From the NCBI GenBank assembly GCA_903858085.1, contig CAIOHJ010000230.1, positions 1 through 64,000 of the forward strand: 64,000 nucleotides of DNA. The letters run 5' to 3'. This DNA comes from an uncultured Chloroflexota bacterium (GTDB lineage Bacteria; Chloroflexota; Anaerolineae; Caldilineales; Caldilineaceae). The notes below the pieces were generated by a model that was not told the DNA's origin, made no database searches, and saw only the letters and a list, made by a program, of their open reading frames with translations. The position numbers and the translations under genes were made by a program. Shown piece by piece: positions 23,652-35,774 of the stretch (within the stretch, counting starts at the first letter, position 1; each line of letters begins with the position of its first letter).

Positions 23652-24617
23652 CTACAAGATCGCTTTGAGCGTTTCCAGATCCAGGTTGGCGCCGCACAGG
23701 ACGATGGCGACCTGTCGGCCCTGTCTGCGCTTTGGGTCTTTGAGATAGGCGGCCACAGCGACACCGGCAGCCCCTTCGATCAGCTGATGGTGGGTGGCGG
23801 CGACCAGCCGGACAGCAGCAGCGATCTCCCCTTCATCGACCTGAATCCAGTCGTCGACCCATTGTTGGCAGAGGGCAAAGGTCAGCGCGCCAGGCTCGAT
23901 GCCGCCGGCGCTGCCGTCCGACAGGGTGGGGAGCGATTCCAGCTCGAGGATCTGGCCAGCTCGCACCGAAGCAGCCATCACCGGCGAGTGGGTGGGCTGG
24001 CAGCCGACGATGCGGACGGGAGGGCGTGTGGCGGGCCCTGCTTTGAACCATCCGGCGATGCCTCCGACCAGCCCGCCGCCGCCGACAGTGACGTAGATCG
24101 TCTCGACGGCGGGCAGGTCGTGGGCGATCTCTGCGCCCAGCGTGCCCTGTCCGGCGACAACTTCCCAATCGTTGTAGGGTGAGAGATAGACCAGACCTTC
24201 TTCGGCGGCGTAGGCTCTGGCCGATATTTCGGCCACGACGGTGTCCTGTCCGCACAGGCAGACCGCGCTGCCGAAGCGGCGAATTGCCGCCAGTTTGGTC
24301 GCTGCTGTCTGTTCGGGCACGAAGACCAGCCCGGGGGCTCGCAGTTGGTGCAGCGCGTAGGCGACAGCTGCGCCGTGGTTGCCCGAAGAGGCTGCCACCA
24401 CCCCGCGGGCCAGAACTTCTGGGGGCAGCGCCAGCAGCTTGTTGAAGGCCCCGCGTACCTTGAAAGAGCCAGTGTGCTGAAAGTTTTCCAGCTTGAGCAG
24501 AACCCGGTCGCCGCCAGCTTCGCTCAGTGCCAGCGATTCTTCCAGCGGGGTCTCCCGCACAAAGGGGCGGATACGCTGCGCGGCGGCAAGGATGGCAGGA
24601 AAGAGATCCAAAGGCAT
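23652..24617 (-). CDS. Threonine/serine dehydratase (PLP-dependent, no ACT domain)
   Basis: The 321-residue protein is a fold-type II PLP enzyme. The lysine that binds PLP lies in NFQHTGSFKVRGA, followed by ASSGNHGAAVAYA, the phosphate-binding glycine loop TVGGGGLVGG, and a C-terminal VLCGANLD. It lacks the C-terminal ACT-like domain of biosynthetic IlvA, so it is of the short catabolic or general type that deaminates threonine or serine to 2-oxo acids; a related racemase activity cannot be excluded. The ATG at 24617 lies 7 bp after the stop of the SDR gene, so both form an operon from the promoter at 25418. Confidence 0.85.
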   Translation of the reverse strand: MPLDLFPAILAAAQRIRPFVRETPLEESLALSEAGGDRVLLKLENFQHTGSFKVRGAFNKLLALPPEVLARGVVAASSGNHGAAVAYALHQLRAPGLVFVPEQTAATKLAAIRRFGSAVCLCGQDTVVAEISARAYAAEEGLVYLSPYNDWEVVAGQGTLGAEIAHDLPAVETIYVTVGGGGLVGGIAGWFKAGPATRPPVRIVGCQPTHSPVMAASVRAGQILELESLPTLSDGSAGGIEPGALTFALCQQWVDDWIQVDEGEIAAAVRLVAATHHQLIEGAAGVAVAAYLKDPKRRQGRQVAIVLCGANLDLETLKAIL

Positions 24618-24624
24618 GGTGGCC

Positions 24625-25356
24625 TTACAGATCCTGGTTTTGTGGGAGCATGACCAGGTCGCGGATGGTGACATGGGCGGGCCGCGAGAGCATGAAGAGC
24701 ACGGCCTCGGCCACATCCTCCGAAGTCAGGCTGGCATGGCGCTCTGCCATCGCAGCGATCTGGGCCGGGTCGGTAAAGCCCCAGAGTTCGTTGGCCACCA
24801 TCCCTGGGGCGATCGCCCCAACACGGATGCCTTGTGCGGCGACCTGCCGACGCAGGGTATGGACAAAGCCTTGGATGGCATGTTTGGAGGCGCTGTAGAC
24901 CGGCTCCCAGTGAATGTCGATCAACCCCGAGATCGAGCTGGTGACCAGGATGTCGCCCGATTTTTGGGCCAGCAGATGGGGCAGGACCGCATGCACGGAG
25001 CGCAACACGCCGTCGACATTGACATCCATCAGGGTTGCCCAGGCCTCGGGGTCCCCGTCTGCGACCTGGCCCGGGATGTAGATGCCGGCATTGGCGAAGA
25101 GCACGTCGACGCGGCCAAAGCGGGCCACGGTCTGTTCGACCATGGCGACGACTGCAGCGCCGTCGGTGAGATCGGTCGGCACTGCCAGTGTCCGCGAGCG
25201 GCCAAGTTCTTCGGCCAGCTGTTCGAGGCGGTGGGTCGAACGAGCTGCCAGGGTCAGCTGGCAGCCCTCCCGCGCCAGCGCCCGCGCCGTGGCCGCACCG
25301 ATGCCGGAGCTGGCGCCTGTGATGATGACAACTTTGTCGGTCAGAGTCTGTTGCAT
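24625..25356 (-). CDS. Short-chain dehydrogenase/reductase
   Basis: The 243-residue classical SDR has the cofactor motif TGASSGIG (residues 14-21), LFANAGIY (N-A-G), and the catalytic Ser in VTSSISG with Tyr-x-x-x-Lys in YSASK. It resembles the YdfG/serine 3-dehydrogenase-like group acting on 3-hydroxy acids or small alcohols with NADP, but the substrate is not defined. Its neighbour, a threonine/serine dehydratase 7 bp downstream, makes a role around hydroxy amino acids attractive. The promoter at 25418 overlaps the end of the upstream CNNM gene. Confidence 0.85.
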   Translation of the reverse strand: MQQTLTDKVVIITGASSGIGAATARALAREGCQLTLAARSTHRLEQLAEELGRSRTLAVPTDLTDGAAVVAMVEQTVARFGRVDVLFANAGIYIPGQVADGDPEAWATLMDVNVDGVLRSVHAVLPHLLAQKSGDILVTSSISGLIDIHWEPVYSASKHAIQGFVHTLRRQVAAQGIRVGAIAPGMVANELWGFTDPAQIAAMAERHASLTSEDVAEAVLFMLSRPAHVTIRDLVMLPQNQDL

Positions 25357-25417
25357 GGTGGTTGTCCTTGTGGAGATGGGTGGAAAAGTTCCGAACTGCT
25401 TCGATCAAGCTGCTCCG

Positions 25418-25447
25418 ATCATACAGCGGCAGAGGGACTCCGGTCAA
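25418..25447 (-). promoter_or_regulatory. Promoter for the SDR/dehydratase operon
   Basis: On the minus strand TTGACC and TATGAT are separated by 18 bp, both close to consensus. The -35 overlaps the stop codon of the CNNM-family gene. The start codon lies about 55 bp after the predicted start site. Confidence 0.65.
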
Positions 25448-26754
25448 CCATTCGCCGAGGGGACCTTCTGCACCAGCACTTTGTCGACCCGCCACCCGTC
25501 CATGTCGACGACTTCCAGACGGTAGCCGTCGATCGCAAGGTGGTTGCCGACGGCAGGGACCTGCTCGAGCAGCGCCATGATCATCCCCCCGACTGTCTGG
25601 TAGTCCAGATCGTCCTGGGAGGGAAGGCTGGCCAGGTGGAAATGGCTCTGGAAGAGGTCTACAGGCCACATGCCGTCGACAAGCCAGGAGCCATCCTCGC
25701 GCTGGACGACCGGAGCGTCCTCCTCGTCGCCGGTAGATTCGACAGCCCCCAGGATTGCCTGGGCGACATCGTTGATGGTGACCAGACCCTCCAGCCCGCC
25801 ATATTCGTTGATGACGAGCGCAACGTGGGCGCGTGACTCGCGCAGATTTTCGATCACATCGAGCGCAGTCATGCTTTCCGGCAAGAAGAGCACGGGCCGG
25901 GCCAATGCCCGCAGGTCGAAACTCTCGTCCAGCAGCCGCTGGGCGACCAGGTCGCGGACAAAAAGGATGCCGATGACCCGGTCCAGCGACCCCTCGGCCA
26001 GCGGGAAGCGCGAGTGTGAGGAGTTCAAGATCAGCTCGCTCACCGCAGAGGCGTCCTGGTCGACGTCGATCCAGTCGATCTCGGGGCGCGGGGTCATGAT
26101 CGCGCTGACCCGGCGATCGCTGAGTCGGAAGACCTGCGCCACAATCTCCTCTTCGATTGGCTCGAAGACACCAACCTTGGTCCCCTGGCGGAGCATGATG
26201 CGCACCTCTTCGTCGGTGACAGCAGGGGCTTCGCTGGGGCGGATGCCCAGCGCCTGGGTCAGCCAGGCACTCGAATGGTCGAGCAGGAGCACCAGCGGGT
26301 GCGCAATGCGCGAGAGCAGATCCATCGGCGGGGCGACCAGGCTGGCAATCTCCTCCGGGCTGTTGAGCGCGATCCGTTTGGGGGTAAGCTCGGCGACGAT
26401 CAGCGAAAGATAGGTTGTCATGACGATGACAAGCACCAAGGCGCTCTGCGCTGCATAGGGCTGCAGCCAGGGGATCCGACGCAGCAGGTCGGCTACCGGT
26501 TCGTCGAGTGCAGCGCCGCTGAAGACACCAGTCACGATCCCGATCGCCGTGATGCCGATCTGGACGGTGGAGAGGAAGTCGCCTGGATCTTCCGCCAGGA
26601 GCAGTGCTCTGGCTGCGCCCTGGTTGCCAGCCGCAGCCAGGGTCTGCAGGCGAGGGCGGCGAGCAGAGACGATCGCCATCTCCGCCATCGCCAAAAACCC
26701 ATTGGCCAGCAGCAAAAGAAGGAGAATGGCTACGTCGATCCAGTATGCGTTCAT
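25444..26754 (-). CDS. CNNM/CorC-family transporter (HlyC-like hemolysin family)
   Basis: The 436-residue protein has an N-terminal DUF21/CNNM membrane domain with about four hydrophobic segments (from NAYWIDVAILLLLLLANGFL to about residue 160). Two CBS domains follow (about 195-325, with IMTPRPEIDWIDV and LVINEYGGLEGLVTINDV), then a C-terminal CorC_HlyC domain (about 340-430, ending near WRVDKVLVQKV). The family is linked to Mg2+ and Co2+ efflux or homeostasis, with CBS domains sensing adenine nucleotides; the hemolysin label is historical. The ATG at 26754 was chosen because the membrane domain begins there; an upstream start would lie within the promoter at 26797. Confidence 0.9.
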   Translation of the reverse strand: MNAYWIDVAILLLLLLANGFLAMAEMAIVSARRPRLQTLAAAGNQGAARALLLAEDPGDFLSTVQIGITAIGIVTGVFSGAALDEPVADLLRRIPWLQPYAAQSALVLVIVMTTYLSLIVAELTPKRIALNSPEEIASLVAPPMDLLSRIAHPLVLLLDHSSAWLTQALGIRPSEAPAVTDEEVRIMLRQGTKVGVFEPIEEEIVAQVFRLSDRRVSAIMTPRPEIDWIDVDQDASAVSELILNSSHSRFPLAEGSLDRVIGILFVRDLVAQRLLDESFDLRALARPVLFLPESMTALDVIENLRESRAHVALVINEYGGLEGLVTINDVAQAILGAVESTGDEEDAPVVQREDGSWLVDGMWPVDLFQSHFHLASLPSQDDLDYQTVGGMIMALLEQVPAVGNHLAIDGYRLEVVDMDGWRVDKVLVQKVPSANG

Positions 26755-26796
26755 GTCGATGGTCCGTCCTTGCAGGCGTCCAGTATGGTCAAGCCC

Positions 26797-26825
26797 TCTA
26801 TATGCTACCACAAGACAGGGCGCAA
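26797..26825 (-). promoter_or_regulatory. Promoter for the CNNM gene
   Basis: On the minus strand TTGCGC and TATAGA are spaced by 17 bp, about 40 bp before the ATG at 26754. It supports the shorter start, since an upstream ATG would precede the transcript. Confidence 0.55.
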
Positions 26826-26887
26826 GGGCATCTCTTCGTTTGCGTTTTGCAGGGCTGTCAGGGCCCGTTGACCTCCCTCCAACAGCG

Positions 26888-26916
26888 TTGGCACCCTGCG
26901 TGGTTCGTGCTACAAT
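26888..26916 (+). promoter_or_regulatory. Promoter for the B12-binding subunit/meaB operon
   Basis: TTGGCA and TACAAT are separated by exactly 17 bp, each one mismatch from consensus. The ATG at 26964 follows about 40 bp after the likely start site, with AAGGAG upstream. Confidence 0.75.
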
Positions 26917-26963
26917 GGCAACAGTGGGCTGTCAGACGGTGAAACAGGGAAGGAGATCGGGCG

Positions 26964-27368
26964 ATGGGTGAACGCAAAGTCCGTGTGTTGGTGGCCAAAC
27001 CGGGGTTGGACGGCCACGATCGAGGGGCCAAAGTCGTGGCTCGTATGCTGCGCGACGCCGGCTTCGAGGTCATCTATACGGGCATCCGACAGACCCCACA
27101 GATGATCGCCGAGGCGGCTCTTCAGGAGGATGTCGACGTGGTTGGGCTCAGCATCCTCAGCGGAGCCCATCTGACCCTCTGCCCCAAGGTGGTGGAGCTG
27201 CTGCGAGCGCAGGGGCAAGAGGATGTGCTGGTCGTGGTGGGCGGGATTATTCCTGAAGAGGACATCGACACGTTGAAGGCCGCTGGCATCGATGGGGTTT
27301 TCGGCCCGGGCACTGCCAGCGAAGACTATGTCAATTTTATCTATGCCCACCTGCGGGTGGCCAGCTGA
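26964..27368 (+). CDS. Cobalamin-binding subunit of a methylmalonyl-CoA mutase-type enzyme
   Basis: The 134-residue protein is a stand-alone B12-binding domain. The signature D-x-H-x-x-G, whose His coordinates cobalt, is in [15 protein letters not shown] (residues about 13-27), followed by [16 protein letters not shown] and [11 protein letters not shown]. It corresponds to the C-terminal part of methylmalonyl-CoA mutase or the small subunit of isobutyryl-CoA or ethylmalonyl-type mutases. The large catalytic subunit is not in the window. meaB follows with no gap (TGA-ATG), as expected for the mutase's protecting GTPase. Confidence 0.92.
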   Translation: MGERKVRVLVAKPGLDGHDRGAKVVARMLRDAGFEVIYTGIRQTPQMIAEAALQEDVDVVGLSILSGAHLTLCPKVVELLRAQGQEDVLVVVGGIIPEEDIDTLKAAGIDGVFGPGTASEDYVNFIYAHLRVAS

Positions 27369-28397
27369 ATGGCGTACGCCCAATCTGTTGCTGCGCTGGC
27401 CAGCGCGCTGCTGGCGGGGGACCGCCTGGCATTGGCCCGTGCGCTCTCGCGTGTGGAAAATCAGACAGAAGATGCAGCTGCCCTGCTGGCAGCACTTTAC
27501 CCTGCCTCGGGCCGTGCCCACATCGTGGGGATCACCGGCGCCCCCGGCACGGGAAAATCGACGCTGGTGACCGCCTTGGCCCAGCGCTACCGGCAAGCTG
27601 GCCAGACGGTCGCAGTGGTTGCGGTCGACCCTACCAGCCCATTCACCGGTGGCGCGTTGCTCGGCGACCGGGTGCGCATGCGGTCGCTGGCCGGCGACCC
27701 CGGCATTTTTGTGCGCAGCATGGCCACCCGTGGCAGCCTGGGGGGGCTCAGCCAAAGCACCGGAGAGGCTGTCACCCTGTTGGACGCTGCGGGCTTTGAC
27801 CGGATCCTGGTCGAGACCGTGGGGGTGGGGCAGGCCGAAGTTGAAATTGCCAGCACAGCCCACACGACGCTGGTGGTGGAAGCCCCTGGGCTCGGCGACG
27901 AGGTTCAGGCGATCAAAGCAGGAATTCTGGAGATCGCTGACATTCTGGTGGTCAACAAGGCAGACCGTCCGGGGGTGGACCGCACTGTGCGTGCGCTGGA
28001 AATGATGCTCGACATTGAGGGGGACGGGCCCCGAGCGGTACGCCATCACGGCCAGCTGCTGCGTGTGGAGTCGCCTCCTCGCACCAGGGAGGCCAAAGAC
28101 CCTGCGCTGCGCTGGCAGGTGCGCGTGTTGCAGACAGTCGCTTCCGCCGGCACCGGCGTAGAGGAGCTGCGTGAACGAGTCGAATTGCATCGTCGTTGGC
28201 TGCATGCTTCCGGTGAGTTCACAACCCGTGAACAGCTGCGGGCCGCCCACACGCTGGAGACCCTGCTGCGCGCCGAACTCAATCGGCGGATCGCAGCCCA
28301 GATGCCGGCAGGCCATCTGGCAGAAGTAGTGGATCAGATCTGTCGGCGCCAGACCGATCCCTACAGCGCAGCGGCCACTCTGCTCGCCGCGCTCTGA
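27369..28397 (+). CDS. meaB: Methylmalonyl-CoA mutase-associated GTPase MeaB
   Basis: The 342-residue G3E-family GTPase has the P-loop GITGAPGTGKST, the switch-region VAVDPTSPFTGGALLGDRVR, the metal-binding VETVGVGQAEVE, and the base-recognising NKAD. MeaB gates loading of adenosylcobalamin onto the mutase and removes damaged cofactor. The C-terminal helical dimerisation arm (about 270-342) is present. It starts right after the stop of the B12-binding subunit gene. Its 3' end overlaps the convergent helical-repeat gene by 37 bp. Confidence 0.95.
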   Translation: MAYAQSVAALASALLAGDRLALARALSRVENQTEDAAALLAALYPASGRAHIVGITGAPGTGKSTLVTALAQRYRQAGQTVAVVAVDPTSPFTGGALLGDRVRMRSLAGDPGIFVRSMATRGSLGGLSQSTGEAVTLLDAAGFDRILVETVGVGQAEVEIASTAHTTLVVEAPGLGDEVQAIKAGILEIADILVVNKADRPGVDRTVRALEMMLDIEGDGPRAVRHHGQLLRVESPPRTREAKDPALRWQVRVLQTVASAGTGVEELRERVELHRRWLHASGEFTTREQLRAAHTLETLLRAELNRRIAAQMPAGHLAEVVDQICRRQTDPYSAAATLLAAL

Positions 28398-30295
28398 GCT
28401 CTTCCCCCTCCCCACTGTGGGCCGATCTCGACGACGCTGTGTGCCAGCTGGACGACCGCTTGGGGGCCCTCCAGGCCGATCAAGAGAGGGAGCAATCCCT
28501 CGATCCCATGAACTGTCTGCCAGAGACCACGCTGGCTGTCGGCTTGCCAGATCGCACCCATCCAGCGTTCGAGTTCCCCGCGCACCGCTTCATCCTCGCT
28601 CTGCGTGCCTTCGGTCAGGGAGGGAGCGACTTTTGCCACCAGCAGCCCAGCCAGGTGGGAAAGCCGGGCTGCATATTTTTCGCCGCTGCTGGTGGCTGTT
28701 GCCTGCTGCAGCCAAGGCAACACGGGCAACGCCTGTCGGATGCGCCCGCTCTCCAACAAGGGGGCCAGCAGGTTGTCGGTCAGAAAGCTGGCCAGGGCTT
28801 CGCCAGCCAGCAGCTGGGGGGCCCATTGGGTCAGCAAGTTGATCTGCTGTTGGATCTCTCTGGACTGCGGAGGATCCTGCTGGAGGAGCGCGCGCAGCCG
28901 CAACCCGCTGCGTCGGAGATCGTCGTCGTTGGCCTTGTGCCCCCATGCTGCACGCAGGTTCTGCCAGAAGCCCGCTGGCTCTTGCCAGGCGTCCAGCACG
29001 GCCAGCGCCTGGGCTGGTGCGCGGCGGTTCAAAAAAAGCTCGGCGATTCCCCAGACCAGCGCTCGTCCTGGGTTGCGTCGGGGGGAATCTGCCGCCCACG
29101 CCAGCGCCTGCTGGATCGGTTCTTGGGCCGGCTCCTCGAGCTCCAGCAGGCCCCGCACCAGGCTCAGATAGCCTTCGGCTTTGGTCGGGTCGTTGGCCGG
29201 GATCGCTTCGACCACCTGCACGGCATATTTGACTGCGCCCAGCTCGATCAGTGTCGCAGCTGCACTGGCAGCCGTCCAGCCGTCGCTCTGGGTGCCCAAC
29301 AGCGCAAGCCGGTCGGCCAGTTCGATCCGTGCCTCGCGCGGCAGCTGGCGCACCGGCATGGAGCGCACCGCCTCTTGCAGGGTATAGACCTGAAAATCGA
29401 CCTCGCTGTTGGCGGCAGGCCGTTTGACCTGCCGCAGCAGCGTTTGCTCTCCCTGGCGCGCCAGCCCACTTTCCCGCCGCGCGGCTTGAATATTGGCGAT
29501 CGTCGTCAGCTGTGCCAACAGGTCGTCGCTGGCCCCGACCTGGCCAAACACGATGGCGGCCACCCGACGTGCCTGCAGGCTGGTCAACGTGGCGTTGCGC
29601 AGGGTGTCGACCCCGATCTCCAGCAGGCGGGCCAGCGGTGCTGAGCTGGGGTGGCGGCGCAACTGCAGGCTCGCTGTGGTGGCGACCGCCAGGATCAGCT
29701 GGGCGCCGGCATCGTCGTAGCGGCGCAGTGCGTTTTGGATCAGCGCTTTGGTGAGCGGGTGGGGACCCAGCCGGGCGATGGTCTCTGCCAGCAACTGGCG
29801 CTGCTCCGGCACCACAGCGGGCCTGTCCCAGGCTCCAGGCCACTGGTCGAGAGCTTCCAGCAACGCAAAGGCCTGCTGCGGCTCGCCGATGGCTGCGGCG
29901 GTCGATGCAGCATACAGCAGACACTCGCGCCCTGCCCGATCCTGGCGGGAAGCCGCCAACAGGGCAGGTTTTGCCCGCTCCAGCTCCTGCGCGAGACGCC
30001 ACGCCAGCCCAATTCGGCGATCCAGCTGGCGGGAGAGCCGATAGAGCCCCTGGAAGCGCGCCAGGGGCTGGCGTGGGGCAGCCAGCCCGACCACCTCCAG
30101 CATCTCCTCTGCCGCTCCCGCGTCGGCCAGCGCTTCCCAGCACTTTTGCAGCAGCCAGGAGTCTGGCTGGTAAATGGCACGTTCTTCGACCGGAGTGGCT
30201 GCGGCCAGCCCAGCGCTGGCCGCAGCCAACAAGCTGGCCACTGCCTGTTGTACCAGCGCGCTGCGCCCCGTTCTCCCGACTTCAGCTGGGTTCAT
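28361..30295 (-). CDS. Large alpha-helical repeat protein of unknown function
   Basis: The 644-residue protein is rich in Leu, Ala, Gln and Trp, with repeating helix pairs throughout (for example ALDQWPGAWDRP, VLDAWQEPAGFWQNL, VLPWLQQA). It has no signal peptide or membrane segment and no enzymatic motif. The pattern fits an alpha-solenoid (TPR/HEAT-like) scaffold. I recognise no named family. It is the last gene of the operon nrdR-nrdJ-translin-small membrane protein and starts 12 bp after the small gene, with AAGGA upstream of the ATG. Context suggests a partner for the translin-like protein. Confidence 0.6.
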   Translation of the reverse strand: MNPAEVGRTGRSALVQQAVASLLAAASAGLAAATPVEERAIYQPDSWLLQKCWEALADAGAAEEMLEVVGLAAPRQPLARFQGLYRLSRQLDRRIGLAWRLAQELERAKPALLAASRQDRAGRECLLYAASTAAAIGEPQQAFALLEALDQWPGAWDRPAVVPEQRQLLAETIARLGPHPLTKALIQNALRRYDDAGAQLILAVATTASLQLRRHPSSAPLARLLEIGVDTLRNATLTSLQARRVAAIVFGQVGASDDLLAQLTTIANIQAARRESGLARQGEQTLLRQVKRPAANSEVDFQVYTLQEAVRSMPVRQLPREARIELADRLALLGTQSDGWTAASAAATLIELGAVKYAVQVVEAIPANDPTKAEGYLSLVRGLLELEEPAQEPIQQALAWAADSPRRNPGRALVWGIAELFLNRRAPAQALAVLDAWQEPAGFWQNLRAAWGHKANDDDLRRSGLRLRALLQQDPPQSREIQQQINLLTQWAPQLLAGEALASFLTDNLLAPLLESGRIRQALPVLPWLQQATATSSGEKYAARLSHLAGLLVAKVAPSLTEGTQSEDEAVRGELERWMGAIWQADSQRGLWQTVHGIEGLLPLLIGLEGPQAVVQLAHSVVEIGPQWGGGRAQSAASRVAAAL

Positions 30296-30307
30296 CGGCT
30301 GGTTCCT

Positions 30308-30574
30308 TCACAAAAGCCAGTGGGCTGCCAACAGGAGCAGCGCGCAGGCCAGGCCGGCCAGAAGCAGCCAGCGCCCTGCCCGCTCGGCCCAATAGGCCTG
30401 GCGCGCGCGAGCCCCGTGGCGTGCATGGCGCGCGGTGCCATGCACGAGCCGCTCTGGGAACTGGTGGGGAACGCCCTGGATCTGGGCCAGCCACCAGGCC
30501 CGTCGGCAGAAGGCCCACTGGCCGAGGTCGCTGGCGCGCACAAGGGAACGATCTCTGGCCACGGCGCCGCTCAC
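30308..30574 (-). CDS. Small membrane protein with a Cas4-like N-terminal motif
   Basis: The 88-residue protein starts with GTG (overlapping the upstream stop as GTGA). Its first half reads ASDLGQWAFCRRAWWL and VHGTARHARHG, which resembles the opening of Cas4/RecB-like (DUF83) nucleases, where a conserved Y-x-x-C-P-R-x-W-x-x-x and a later G-x-x-x-H occur. The nuclease core (D, E-x-K) and the three C-terminal cysteines are absent. Instead the protein ends in one hydrophobic segment (WLLLAGLACALLLLAAHWLL). It might be a truncated and repurposed membrane-anchored module. The similarity is weak. It lies between translin and the helical-repeat gene. Confidence 0.5.
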   Translation of the reverse strand: MSGAVARDRSLVRASDLGQWAFCRRAWWLAQIQGVPHQFPERLVHGTARHARHGARARQAYWAERAGRWLLLAGLACALLLLAAHWLL

Positions 30575-31304
30575 TCCTCGCTTTCGCTGCTCAGCAGCTG
30601 AATCCCTGGGTCGGTGGCAGCCAGATCGGTGCCCAGCTGCCGGTCCAGATGGCGTTCAAAGGCCAACAGGGCGACACGCATCTGCTCTTGGCGAAACGCC
30701 AGCGTCAGGTCGCCGCGTGTTCGTTCGAGCACCCCGCGCAGCACGTCGGTGTGCCGACGCAACCCCTCGGTCACAGCGTCTGGGAAGTCCACGGTCACCA
30801 GCTGGCTGTAGACCTCGTCCATGAACAGCAGGTACTGCTCAGCTTCTGTCACGCGGCCAGCCCGCATCAGGTCGAGCACAAAGCGGCGCATCTCGGTGGC
30901 TGCCTCGCTCATTCCACGCAGATAGGTCGGCCCGGTCACCTGCAGGGCACCTGGGCCAGGCAACGGCAGGCCCAATGCCACCGCGTGTACCAGGTGCGCC
31001 TCCACCAGCTCCTTGAGTGCATCCTGGGTATAGCCAGCGTAGGAGAGCGTCGGCTGCACAGCGATGGCGCCTAGCATCGCTGCCGCTTCGCTGCGTGCCT
31101 GGGCCAGCAGCAGCTCTGCCTCTTTCCATTCGTGGCGATGGATGGCGCGGATGCTGTTGGCGCAGGCGCGCGTCAGGCTGCGGCTGCGGGCCAGGGTTTC
31201 GTCGCGCAGGCTGTTGAGGGTGGTCAGCTCGCTGCGGATGGCATCGACGATCGTGTTCAACGGGGTCGCCGCAGATTTTTCCTCGCCGGACAACGGTGGG
31301 CCGG

Positions 31305-31311
<7 letters not shown>
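30571..31311 (-). CDS. Translin-family protein
   Basis: The 246-residue, fully alpha-helical protein carries the translin family pattern: [58 protein letters not shown], and the C-terminal [20 protein letters not shown] then TRGDLT. Translin and its partner TRAX bind RNA and single-stranded DNA, and bacterial and archaeal homologues can have RNase activity. The ATG at 31311 overlaps the last codons of nrdJ by 7 bp, and its end overlaps the GTG of the next gene, so it is tightly coupled in the ribonucleotide reductase operon. A role in nucleic-acid turnover is an inference. Confidence 0.75.
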
Positions 31312-34961
<3,650 letters not shown>

Positions 34962-35063
34962 GGGTGGTCTCCTCTGAAATGGTGTGTATCGATCGACTGT
35001 CAATGCCCGAAACAAAAAATCTGTTTTAACACTCAAAATGGCGCCCGCCCTGCACCGCCCGCC

Positions 35064-35525
35064 CTAGCCAGAGGAATTGGCCGAGCGTCCCATCAGCCGG
35101 TCAATTTCGTTGCGCACCTCGGTCAAATCGCCCATGTCGAGGTAGACGCTGGCAAACCGAATGTAGGCGAGCTGGTCCACCTGGGCAAGCTGGTCCAGCA
35201 CCATGCCGCCGATCAGTTTGCTCGGCACCTCCGTGCGTCCGATCGCCTGCAACGACTCCATCACCTGGTCGACGATGGACTCCATCGTCTCCCGGCTGAT
35301 CGGGCGCTTGGTGGCTGCGGTCTGGATCCCAGAGAGGATCTTCTGCCGATCCAGCGGTTCTCGGCGCCCGTCGCTTTTGACGACCAACAGGTTGGCCGCT
35401 ACATGCTCGTAGGTCGTGAAACGTTTTCCACACTGTTCACACTGTCGCCGTCTACGGATCGAATCGCTGGTCTCGCGCGTGTCGACAACACGGTGTGCGC
35501 GATGGCCACAGTAGGGACATTTCAT
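35064..35525 (-). CDS. nrdR: Transcriptional repressor NrdR
   Basis: The 153-residue protein has the zinc ribbon [19 protein letters not shown] ending in [12 protein letters not shown], followed by the ATP-cone domain ([20 protein letters not shown] and onward). NrdR binds ATP and dATP and represses ribonucleotide reductase genes when dATP is high. Two NrdR boxes lie between its promoter and start codon, so it should repress its own operon with nrdJ. The ATG at 35525 begins directly with the zinc ribbon, as is usual for the family. Confidence 0.97.
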   Translation of the reverse strand: MKCPYCGHRAHRVVDTRETSDSIRRRRQCEQCGKRFTTYEHVAANLLVVKSDGRREPLDRQKILSGIQTAATKRPISRETMESIVDQVMESLQAIGRTEVPSKLIGGMVLDQLAQVDQLAYIRFASVYLDMGDLTEVRNEIDRLMGRSANSSG

Positions 35526-35534
35526 CTAGATTAC

Positions 35535-35580
35535 CTACGACATTTTGTGTACATCTCAAAAAACACACAACATGTTGTGC
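35535..35580 (-). promoter_or_regulatory. Tandem NrdR boxes
   Basis: ACACAACATGTTGTGC (35565-35580) matches the 16-bp NrdR box consensus ACACWATATATWGTGT at 13 positions and contains the perfect palindrome CACAACATGTTGTG. CTACGACATTTTGTGT (35535-35550) matches at 11. They are 30 bp apart, about three helical turns, which is the spacing known for functional pairs. They lie downstream of the -10, so binding would block transcription. Confidence 0.8.
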
Positions 35581-35594
35581 ATACAAGAAAAAAC

Positions 35595-35624
35595 AGTATA
35601 CCACACAGATTGGAAGGGGAGCAA
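35595..35624 (-). promoter_or_regulatory. Promoter of the nrdR-nrdJ operon
   Basis: On the minus strand TTGCTC and TATACT are separated by 18 bp. The likely transcription start near 35588 places the two NrdR boxes at about +8 to +53. The remaining 70 bp up to the large hairpin at 35701 shows nothing else. Confidence 0.65.
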
Positions 35625-35700
35625 ATGACGTTTGCGCATACTGCCAGAGAGAAGGCTGGAGAAAGGCTTGAATCTCTCAAAATTTTAAGCTTGCGCGCGG

Positions 35701-35773
35701 CACGCCGCTTCAAAAAAAAAAGACGGCAGGAGGCCTCTGAATGCCTCCTGCCGTCTTTTTTTGAAGCGGCGTG
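35701..35773 (-). terminator. Double-stem terminator closing the dcw cluster
   Basis: Immediately after the ftsZ stop codon is a hairpin with inner stem GACGGCAGGAGGC/GCCTCCTGCCGTC, an 8-base loop, flanking A10/T7 tracts that can pair, and an outer perfect 11-bp stem CACGCCGCTTC/GAAGCGGCGTG. On the minus strand the inner stem is followed by ten T, a standard rho-independent terminator. The outer arms extend the structure to over 70 bases, and the inner stem with its T-run also works on the plus strand. Confidence 0.9.
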
Positions 35774-35774
35774 T

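Noticed and set aside
28417..29644. Plus-strand open frames opposite the helical-repeat gene
   Set aside because: They have no recognisable domain and no ribosome binding site, while the minus-strand gene is coupled to its operon by a short gap and good start signal.
34962..35063. Cobalamin riboswitch or separate promoter before nrdJ
   Set aside because: The 102-bp gap is too short for a B12 riboswitch and lacks its conserved box. A TTGACA is present, but no acceptable -10 lies at the right distance.
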